Below, in pieces: positions 1-4,863 of a stretch of DNA of 5,777 nucleotides. The DNA comes from Alphaproteobacteria bacterium. Lineage in GTDB: Bacteria; Pseudomonadota; Alphaproteobacteria; ATCC43930; CGMCC-115725. The stretch is from contig JAGWIH010000157.1 of assembly GCA_028866355.1 (NCBI GenBank), positions 1 to 5,777 on the forward strand, written 5' to 3'. Both the position numbers and the translations under genes were made by a program. Every line of letters starts with the position of its first letter. The first letter of the stretch is position 1. The notes under the pieces were generated by a model, which was not told where the DNA came from, did no database searches, and saw only the letters and a program-made list of their open reading frames with translations.

Positions 1-771
1 GCGGCGGTGGCGACGGCAACCGTCAGCTTCGCCAGCGACGCGCAGCTCATGTCGTGGGCCTGGCGATTGCCGTTCGCGTTCGGCGGCGTGTTGGCGATGG
101 GTGCGCTGCTGCTACGCCGCAAGCTACGGGACACGCACGCACCGGCGGCGCGTCGGCGGGAGTTGCCGTTGCGGCGGGCGCTGAAACAAGACGGACGCCT
201 GATGGCCATCGCCATCCTGTTCACCTCGGGTTACGGCGCCGTCAATTATCTGACGATGGTTTTCTTTCCGACCTATGCGGGCACGTTCGGCGGTATCTCG
301 GAGGCGCACGCCCTGCAAGCGACGACGATCGCACAGGCGCTGGCGCTCGCGGTGGTGCCGCTGGCCGGTATCGCGAATGACTCCATCATCCGGCGGCGCA
401 CCTTGTTGATCGTCGCCTTTGTCGCCGAATTCGCAGCCGCGCTGGCGGCGTTCCGGCTGGCGCGCGACGGCGGCATCGCCGGTTTCGCCATCGCGCAGAT
501 CGGCTTCGGCGCACTGCTCGCTTTGGTGATGGGCACCGATCCGGCGATGGTCTCGGAGCAATTCCCGGCCGAGTACCGCATGAGCGCCTATTCGGTGGCG
601 TTCAACCTCGGCCTCGGCATTGCCGGCGGCACCGCGCCGGCGGTCGCGACAGCATTAATCGCGGCAACGGGATCGAACCTGGCGCCGGCCTATTACCTGA
701 TGGTGGCCGCCGCCGCGGCGATCGGCGGCGCGGCGCTGATGAAAGACCGCAGCCGCGGCCCGCTGCCCTGA
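1..771 (+). CDS. MFS transporter, MHS/ProP-like family, C-terminal half (5' end outside window)
   Basis: This is the C-terminal 256 residues of an inner-membrane major facilitator transporter; the reading frame is open to the left edge, so the start is not seen. Residues about 19-45 (WAWRLPFAFGG, then a hydrophobic stretch and a basic RRKLRDT) match the end of the N-terminal half in the metabolite:H+ symporter subfamily (ProP, KgtP, ShiA). A basic cytoplasmic loop follows at about 46-65. Then come some six hydrophobic segments, roughly 66-92, 105-125, 133-150, 157-178, 192-218 and 227-245. The block SEQFPAEYRMSAYSVAFNLG, followed by GGTAPAVATALI and APAYYL, is the characteristic TM10-TM12 pattern of this subfamily. 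The second-half loop motif is altered: residues 124-133 read IANDSIIRRR, keeping the Asp and the basic run but lacking the usual D-R-x-G-R-R order. Such proteins move organic acids, betaines or proline with protons, but the substrate cannot be told from this half. Confidence 0.9.
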   Translation, partial: AAVATATVSFASDAQLMSWAWRLPFAFGGVLAMGALLLRRKLRDTHAPAARRRELPLRRALKQDGRLMAIAILFTSGYGAVNYLTMVFFPTYAGTFGGISEAHALQATTIAQALALAVVPLAGIANDSIIRRRTLLIVAFVAEFAAALAAFRLARDGGIAGFAIAQIGFGALLALVMGTDPAMVSEQFPAEYRMSAYSVAFNLGLGIAGGTAPAVATALIAATGSNLAPAYYLMVAAAAAIGGAALMKDRSRGPLP

Positions 772-880
772 ACCAGCCGTCGGCCGCGCCATAGGTAGAG
801 TTCCTTAGGCACAATTCCGAATTTTCGCCGCGCCGGCCAACCCGTAAAACCGAACCATCGCTCAACCTATTTCGCGCGAT

Positions 881-889
881 GGGAGAGGG
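881..889 (+). promoter_or_regulatory. Ribosome binding site deciding the start at 894
   Basis: The purine run GGGAGAGGG sits just upstream of the ATG at 894, with the GGGAG core ending 8 bases before it. It overlaps the alternative in-frame ATG at 879, which has no such site in front of it, so the downstream ATG is preferred. Confidence 0.6.
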
Positions 890-893
890 ATGC

Positions 894-1202
894 ATGTTCG
901 TGAAATCCGACGATCTGCGGTGGGCGCTGTGGGAGATTGACCACAATCTTCACATCCTGCGCGGCAATGCGGTTGGCGACACGATCGACCTCGATGAGAT
1001 CGACGTCCTCGAATGCAGCCGGCGGAAAATCGTCGATATGCTCGAAGCGCGGCGCCTGCAAAATACCAAAGCGATCATCCATTTGCAGGCTTGGCGCGAC
1101 GGCAATCTTGCCGACCTGCCGATGACCGTGGGCCGGTCTGCCGTATTGCCGCAGACCCTTCACCCACAACCCGGCCGGCCCCGCCTTTACTGCGTTTCCT
1201 GA
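894..1202 (+). CDS. Small uncharacterised protein (102 aa)
   Basis: I do not recognise this protein. It is 102 residues when started at the ATG at 894, which has a good ribosome binding site; an ATG at 879 would add five residues (MGEGC) but lacks one. There is no signal peptide or membrane segment, so it is probably cytoplasmic. Residues 6-25 (DDLRWALWEIDHNLHILRGN) and 34-56 (DEIDVLECSRRKIVDMLEARRLQ) look like amphipathic helices rich in charged residues. The last 20 residues (LPQTLHPQPGRPRLYCVS) are Pro-rich and probably disordered. Two cysteines are present (41 and 100). Most codons end in G or C, as in the neighbouring genes, which supports real coding. It follows the transporter by 122 bases on the same strand and faces the convergent gene at 1316-1618. 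A random open frame in GC-rich DNA remains possible; the ribosome binding site and non-repetitive composition argue against that. Confidence 0.6.
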   Translation: MFVKSDDLRWALWEIDHNLHILRGNAVGDTIDLDEIDVLECSRRKIVDMLEARRLQNTKAIIHLQAWRDGNLADLPMTVGRSAVLPQTLHPQPGRPRLYCVS

Positions 1203-1256
1203 TATCGACGGTCGATTGAACGCAATTCGGCGACCCCACCCGCGTTTGGCAGCCCG

Positions 1257-1296
1257 AAAAAATGGCCCCGCCCCCGGGGGAGCGAGGGGCGGGGCC
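1257..1296 (-). terminator. Intrinsic (Rho-independent) terminator of the minus-strand secreted-protein gene
   Basis: A perfect 11-bp inverted repeat is present: GGCCCCGCCCC at 1264-1274 and GGGGCGGGGCC at 1286-1296, with an 11-base loop. Read on the minus strand, the stem is followed by one A and six T (A-run 1257-1262 on the plus strand). It begins 19 bases after the stop codon of the gene at 1316-1618. The plus-strand reading has no T-run after the stem, so termination is directional and should not serve the gene ending at 1202. Confidence 0.9.
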
Positions 1297-1315
1297 TGAT
1301 TTCGGCGTGCCGCGT

Positions 1316-1618
1316 TTAGCGGATGCCGAAATAAACACCGACCGACGGCGGCGCGGCATAGACCGGCGCCGGCGCGGCGTAATAGGTGTACGGATAGGCC
1401 GGATAGGCGTAGCCGTAGCTGTAGCCATAGGCCGGACCGCGACGCCAATCATCGTGATCACCGCGCCAGCCATCGTGATCGCCCCAACCGCCGTGGCCGC
1501 CGTGCCAATCGTCGCTGTCGGCCAGGGCCGGCGTCGCGATCGCACCGGCGGTAACGGCACACACCGCGCCGGCCATTACCAAAGCGCGCAGGCTGCGAGC
1601 GAAATTCGTGGTCTTCAT
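1316..1618 (-). CDS. Small secreted Gly/His/Asp/Trp- and Tyr-rich protein (100 aa)
   Basis: This 100-residue precursor has a clear Sec signal peptide: basic n-region (MKTTNFARSLR), hydrophobic core (ALVMAGAVCAVTAGAIA) and an ALA cleavage site at A33/D34. The mature 67 residues fall into three parts. Residues 34-61 are rich in Gly, His, Asp and Trp, with Trp at 38, 45, 51 and 58 and His at 39, 42, 48 and 55. Residues 62-80 have Tyr at almost every second position, with Ala, Gly and Pro between. Residues 81-100 are Ala/Pro-rich and end in SVGVYFGIR, a likely beta strand. Small exported proteins of this style are common in alphaproteobacteria and mostly of unknown function; His/Asp clusters could bind metal, which is inference. 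The start is set by a consensus ribosome binding site, and the gene ends 19 bases before a strong intrinsic terminator. An in-frame ATG at 1663 could add 15 residues but would bury the signal peptide. Codon choice is in keeping with the window. Confidence 0.85.
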   Translation of the reverse strand: MKTTNFARSLRALVMAGAVCAVTAGAIATPALADSDDWHGGHGGWGDHDGWRGDHDDWRRGPAYGYSYGYAYPAYPYTYYAAPAPVYAAPPSVGVYFGIR

Positions 1619-1623
1619 GGTGG

Positions 1624-1631
1624 CTCCTCCT
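1624..1631 (-). promoter_or_regulatory. Strong Shine-Dalgarno site for the secreted-protein gene
   Basis: Read on the minus strand the site is AGGAGGAG, with the AGGAGG core 7 bases before the ATG at 1618. It is the best ribosome binding site in the window and settles the start that yields a proper signal peptide. Confidence 0.85.
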
Positions 1632-1652
1632 GTCTTGTGTTCCGAGCCGTGA

Positions 1653-1669
1653 CCGCTCCCCATGAGCGG
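1653..1669 (-). promoter_or_regulatory. Leader hairpin upstream of the secreted-protein gene
   Basis: CCGCTC at 1653-1658 and GAGCGG at 1664-1669 form a 6-bp stem with a 5-base loop. It lies about 35 bases upstream of the preferred start at 1618. On the minus strand the arm CCGCTC separates a GGAGG (1671-1675) from an in-frame ATG (1661-1663), so folding would hide that alternative start. A regulatory role is inferred only from this position; short stems are common in GC-rich DNA. Confidence 0.35.
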
Positions 1670-1690
1670 CCTCCATGCGAAATGGTAAGC

Positions 1691-1740
1691 CTGCTTAGTA
1701 TTTTCCATCCCCGTGACAAAAAAGTCATTTATGTCAGGAT
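1691..1740 (-). promoter_or_regulatory. AT-rich candidate promoter/operator region with TGAC-N6-GTCA palindrome
   Basis: This AT-rich island lies upstream of the minus-strand gene in an otherwise GC-rich divergent gap. It contains the perfect palindrome TGAC-AAAAAA-GTCA at 1714-1727 and a further GTCA at 1733-1736, nine bases on from the palindrome's right half. On the minus strand it also holds TTGTCA and TACTAA, which resemble -35 and -10 boxes, but they are only 13 bases apart, too close for a standard sigma-70 promoter. The promoter is therefore placed by composition and position rather than by a clean consensus. Confidence 0.3.
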
Positions 1741-1830
1741 CGTGGCAGGTGTTCTTGATCTCAATCCGGGCGCCCGGACAGCGGGATCGCGCGCTTCCGC
1801 CTGTGCGCCGCGCTCTGCCATAGTCGCCGC

Positions 1831-2700
1831 ATGCGGGACACAGCGGCCACAGCCGGCTTCGGCGAGACCTATCGGGGCGACGTCGAGGCCTGGGAATGCG
1901 ACGCTTTCGGCCATATGAACATCGCGTTCTACGCCGAGCGCTTCGGCGACGCGGCGGCGAGCCTGCTGTTCCGCCTGGCGCCGACGCGCCATTTCCGCAC
2001 CGTCAGCCTGTTGGTCCGCTATCGCCACGAATTGCGCACCGGCGCGGCGATTGCCGTTCGCAGTGCGGTGCTGGGCACGGGCGAGGGCGCCAAGCGCGAG
2101 CGCCAGGTGCGGATCGGTCACGAATTGACGGCAGGCGAGGGCGTGGTTGCCACCGAAGCCGAGCACGTCCTGGCGCCGCGCGATGCGAAGATGCGCGCAG
2201 GCCTCAAGACGGCGCTGGAGGGAGCCGCCACGACCTGGGCCGCCGAGCCGTTCGCGTCCGTGAAGCTGCCGACGGCACACGGCGCGCTGCCGAGCGTGCG
2301 TGATCGCGTCAAAAGCTGGGAACTCGATGAGAGCGGCCGCCTGTCGCTGATCGGCCACGTACGGCGGTTTTCGACCGCGGTCACGCACGTGATGAACGCG
2401 GTCGGCATGAGTGCCGATTATATCGCCCGCGAACGCCGCGGCTTCGCGACCTTCGAATCGCGGCTTGCCTTGGGGCCATGGCAGCCGGGCGCCGGCGCCG
2501 AGGTCGCCGCCACCAGCGGGTTTCTCGCCGTCGGCCGTTCGTCCGTGGCGATGGTTCACGATCTGATCGAGGTCAAAGGCGGCGACCGCATTGCGCGCCT
2601 TTATTTGGCTGGCGTGCATTTCGACCTGGACCGCCGGCGCGCGACGCCGATGCCCGAGACGATGCGTCAGACGGCGACAACCCTGCTGATGAAAACCTGA
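1831..2700 (+). CDS. Acyl-CoA thioesterase-like protein with two hotdog domains
   Basis: This 289-residue, probably cytoplasmic protein belongs to the hotdog-fold thioesterase superfamily, which hydrolyses acyl-CoA or acyl-ACP thioesters. Residues about 12-118 form the first hotdog domain. Its signature WECDAFGHMNIAFYAERF (21-38) matches the 4HBT pattern of an aromatic, an acidic residue, then G-H-M/V-N and a Tyr; D24 is the likely catalytic acid and H28-N30 the usual partner motif. Residues about 172-270 look like a second, more divergent hotdog repeat: THVMNAVG (185-192) echoes the HMN motif and YLAGVHFDLD (258-267) resembles a closing strand. The natural substrate cannot be told. The ATG at 1831 follows a region with no Shine-Dalgarno sequence; CATAGT at 1819-1824, 6 bases upstream of the ATG, could be a -10 box of a leaderless transcript. 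mltB follows 44 bases later. Base use matches its neighbours. Confidence 0.82.
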   Translation: MRDTAATAGFGETYRGDVEAWECDAFGHMNIAFYAERFGDAAASLLFRLAPTRHFRTVSLLVRYRHELRTGAAIAVRSAVLGTGEGAKRERQVRIGHELTAGEGVVATEAEHVLAPRDAKMRAGLKTALEGAATTWAAEPFASVKLPTAHGALPSVRDRVKSWELDESGRLSLIGHVRRFSTAVTHVMNAVGMSADYIARERRGFATFESRLALGPWQPGAGAEVAATSGFLAVGRSSVAMVHDLIEVKGGDRIARLYLAGVHFDLDRRRATPMPETMRQTATTLLMKT

Positions 2701-2710
2701 CGCCGCGCGT

Positions 2711-2730
2711 GGCGGCTTCCTTTCGCCGCC
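2711..2730 (+). other. Hairpin in the thioesterase-mltB gap
   Basis: GGCGGC at 2711-2716 pairs with GCCGCC at 2725-2730 around an 8-base pyrimidine loop. An alternative stem, GCCGC 2702-2706 with GCGGC 2712-2716, shares an arm, so the two exclude each other. There is no T-run, so it is not a standard terminator. It ends 14 bases before the mltB ATG, where a ribosome binding site would be expected. The role is unknown. Confidence 0.3.
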
Positions 2731-2744
2731 GGGTTCGACTATTG

Positions 2745-3746
2745 ATGCGCGCGATGGTGATTCGTCTCGTCGCAATCGTGGCCGCCATGCTCGTCGGCAT
2801 CGGCGCGGCTCATGCGCAAGGTCCCGCGCAATCCGCATCCGCACCCGGGCAACCCGGCTTCCAGGCGTTCATTCAGGACGTGCGCCGCGACGCGCAGAAC
2901 CAGGGCATCACGCCCGCGACGCTCGACCGCGCCTTCGCCGATGTCGCCTACCTGCCGCATGTGATCGAGCTCGACCGGCAGCAGCCCGAAACCACGCTTA
3001 CCTTCGACGAATATATCGATCGCGTGGTGTCGCAAACGCGGCGCGAGCATGGCCGCGAAATGTACGCCGAGAACCGCGATCTGCTCGAGGCGGTGAGCCG
3101 AAAATACGGCGTCGCGCCGCGCTTCATCGTCGCGCTCTGGGGCATCGAGAGCGATTACGGCAACCGCACCGGAACTTTCTCGGAAATCGACGCGCTGGCG
3201 ACGCTCGCCTTTGACGGACGGCGCAGCACCTTCTTTCGCAAGGAGCTGATCAATGCGCTGGTCATCGTGCAGCGCATGCATGTCGATCCGCGCGCGATGA
3301 CCGGATCGTGGGCCGGCGCGATGGGACAGAGCCAATTCATGCCGTCGAGCTTCCTCAATTACGCCGTGAGCTGGCGGGGCGACGCGCCGCCCGATATCTG
3401 GACGAACAAGGCCGACGTCTTCGCGTCGATCGCCAATTATCTGGCGCATGTCGGCTGGCATCCGGACGAGGGTTGGGGCATGGCGGTGAAGGCGCCGCCC
3501 GGTCTCGATCAGACGCTGATCGGCCTCGGCCATCGCAAGCCGATCGCGGATTGGGCGGCGCTCGGCGTCGCGCAAGCCAATGGCGGCGCGTTGCAGGATG
3601 CGTCGACGCCGGCGTCGCTGATCGAGCCCGGCGGCGAATCCGGACCGACGCTGCTGGTCTTCAACAATTTCCGCGTCATTTTGCGCTGGAACAACTCGTC
3701 GTACTTCGCGACAGCGGTTGGCTATCTTGCGGACGCCGTCGATTAA
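2745..3746 (+). CDS. mltB: Soluble periplasmic lytic murein transglycosylase (MltB family)
   Basis: This 333-residue enzyme cleaves the beta-1,4 bond between MurNAc and GlcNAc in peptidoglycan, leaving 1,6-anhydro-MurNAc ends. The N-terminus (MRAMVIRLVAIVAAMLVGIGAAHAQ) is a Sec signal peptide cut after AHA at about residue 24. There is no lipobox, unlike E. coli MltB, so it should be free in the periplasm. Residues about 37-331 form the SLT_2/MltB domain. ALWGIESDYGN (130-140) carries the catalytic Glu, E135. GSWAGAMGQSQFMPSSF (187-203) and DIWTNKADVFASIANYLAHVGW (217-238) are family hallmarks, and NFRVILRWNNSSYFATAVGYLAD (308-330) closes the domain. The C-terminal peptidoglycan-binding domain found in some relatives is absent. 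The frame is open upstream, but only the ATG at 2745 (or 2754, three residues later) gives a good signal peptide. No clear ribosome binding site is seen. rlpA begins 18 bases after the stop. Confidence 0.93.
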   Translation: MRAMVIRLVAIVAAMLVGIGAAHAQGPAQSASAPGQPGFQAFIQDVRRDAQNQGITPATLDRAFADVAYLPHVIELDRQQPETTLTFDEYIDRVVSQTRREHGREMYAENRDLLEAVSRKYGVAPRFIVALWGIESDYGNRTGTFSEIDALATLAFDGRRSTFFRKELINALVIVQRMHVDPRAMTGSWAGAMGQSQFMPSSFLNYAVSWRGDAPPDIWTNKADVFASIANYLAHVGWHPDEGWGMAVKAPPGLDQTLIGLGHRKPIADWAALGVAQANGGALQDASTPASLIEPGGESGPTLLVFNNFRVILRWNNSSYFATAVGYLADAVD

Positions 3747-3764
3747 ACATATTCTTCGCCGCCG

Positions 3765-4763
3765 GTGGGGACATCGCGAATCGATAAAATTTTAGATGGC
3801 GCGCGGATCGGCGTGGTCCTCGGCGCTTTGGCGTTCGCCTTGGCCGCTTGCGGCAGCCACGGCGGCGGCGCGAACAACGTCGCGGCGCCCAACGCCAACG
3901 GTTTCTACAAGATCGGTCAGCCGTATCAAATCGACGGCAAATGGTACTACCCGGCCGTCAACTGGACGTACGAGGAGACCGGCGTCGCTTCGTGGTACGG
4001 GTCCGACTTCAACGGCAAATACACCGCCAACGGCGAGCGCTTCGACATGAACGCCCTGACGGCGGCGCATCGCACGCTGCCGATGCCGAGCATCGTCGAG
4101 GTGACCAATCTCGACAATGGCCGCTCGATTCAGTTGCGCGTCAACGATCGCGGCCCTTACGCCCGCGATCGCATCCTCGACGTGTCGCGGCGCGCAGCGC
4201 AGATGCTCGGCTTCGAGAATGCCGGCACCGCGCATGTGCGCGTTCAGTTGCTGCAACAGCCCACGCTGCAGGCGGAACTGCTGGCGCAAAAGAACGGCGG
4301 ACCGGACGTCGAGCCGCCGACGCAACTCGCCGCGGCGGAGCCGGTCGCGGCGGTGAAGGAGCAAACGCTGGCGCCGCCCAATGGCGCCGCAGCGCCACCG
4401 CCGGCCGCCAACGCATCGACGACAACACAAACGCAACAACAGCCCGCACCGCGTGCGGCAACGTCGCACCTCGCGCTCGTCGATCCGACCGACGCGGCGA
4501 CGACCAAGACGCCGGCTGTCCCGGCGGCGGCGAATTCCAGAATGTATATCCAAGCCGGCGCGTTCAGCAGCCGCCAGAACGCCGAAATCTTGAAAGCCAA
4601 ACTGACGCAGTTCGGCACGGTGAACATCGATACCGCGCAGGTCCATGGCGCGAACATCTATCGCGTGCGCATCGGCCCGATCGCGACGACCGGCGAAGCC
4701 GATCGCCTGCTCGGCGACGTCGTCAAGAGCGTGCCGCAAGCCCGTCTCGCCTTCGACTGGTAG
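3765..4763 (+). CDS. rlpA: Septal-ring lytic transglycosylase RlpA, lipoprotein with SPOR domain
   Basis: This 332-residue protein is a lipoprotein predicted to cleave glycan strands stripped of stem peptides, as shown for Pseudomonas aeruginosa RlpA. A basic start and hydrophobic stretch lead to the lipobox LAAC with the lipidated Cys at 29. The double-psi beta-barrel domain spans about 72-163 (GVASWYGSDFNGKYTANGERFD to AHVRVQLL). E91, H102 and D128 (in VNDRGPY) correspond to P. aeruginosa E120, H131 and D157 with identical spacing, so it is probably an active enzyme. An Ala/Pro/Gln/Thr-rich linker covers about 165-255. The C-terminal SPOR domain (about 258-332, beginning MYIQAGAFSSRQNAEILKAKL) binds denuded septal glycan and directs the protein to the division site. 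The GTG at 3765 is the only standard start that keeps a basic n-region, but no ribosome binding site precedes it. It is in the same frame as mltB, 18 bases after its stop. Confidence 0.93.
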   Translation: MGTSRIDKILDGARIGVVLGALAFALAACGSHGGGANNVAAPNANGFYKIGQPYQIDGKWYYPAVNWTYEETGVASWYGSDFNGKYTANGERFDMNALTAAHRTLPMPSIVEVTNLDNGRSIQLRVNDRGPYARDRILDVSRRAAQMLGFENAGTAHVRVQLLQQPTLQAELLAQKNGGPDVEPPTQLAAAEPVAAVKEQTLAPPNGAAAPPPAANASTTTQTQQQPAPRAATSHLALVDPTDAATTKTPAVPAAANSRMYIQAGAFSSRQNAEILKAKLTQFGTVNIDTAQVHGANIYRVRIGPIATTGEADRLLGDVVKSVPQARLAFDW

Positions 4764-4769
4764 GCAACA

Positions 4770-4786
4770 CGCCGCGCGACGCGGCG
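4770..4786 (+). other. Hairpin after rlpA, possible weak terminator
   Basis: CGCCGCG at 4770-4776 and CGCGGCG at 4780-4786 form a 7-bp stem with a CGA loop, starting 6 bases after the rlpA stop. No T-run follows directly; a TTTT occurs only at 4801-4804. It may stabilise the mRNA 3' end or slow polymerase, but it does not meet the form of an intrinsic terminator. Confidence 0.3.
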
Positions 4787-4863
4787 CAGGCGACCATGGA
4801 TTTTGCCGCGTTTCCGGCTATGCTGACCGCGATTCCGCTGGTTAAACCGTCTGTGAGCCCCCA

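Noticed and set aside
813..823. AATTC-C-GAATT palindrome downstream of the transporter gene
   Set aside because: It is AT-rich, only 5 bp per arm with a one-base centre that cannot form a loop, and has no second copy; it is neither a terminator nor a convincing operator.
867..1448. Minus-strand open frame (193 codons) overlapping the small gene and the terminator
   Set aside because: It runs through the strong intrinsic terminator and out of frame over the secreted-protein gene, and it has no ribosome binding site or recognisable domain.
1450..1480. Repeated CATCGTGATC at 1450-1459 and 1471-1480
   Set aside because: The repeats code for the recurring Asp-His and Asp-Asp residues in the low-complexity part of the secreted protein. 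Two copies inside a coding sequence do not suggest a CRISPR or mobile repeat.
2478..2744. Upstream in-frame extension of mltB into the thioesterase gene
   Set aside because: The extra residues are Arg-rich shadow sequence of the thioesterase and would bury a well-formed signal peptide that begins at 2745.
1729..2844. Minus-strand open frame (371 codons) opposite the thioesterase gene
   Set aside because: It has Arg/Ala/Gly-rich composition, no domain, and lies over a gene with a clear hotdog signature; it also crosses the intergenic region and mltB signal peptide.
2739..3575. Minus-strand open frame (278 codons) opposite mltB
   Set aside because: It is the antisense shadow of a conserved enzyme, with low-complexity Arg/His/Asp composition and no recognisable motif.
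4803..4824. TTGCCG and TATGCT as a promoter for the carboxypeptidase gene
   Set aside because: The two boxes are only 10 bases apart, too close for a sigma-70 promoter, and no better -35 box is present at 16-18 bases.
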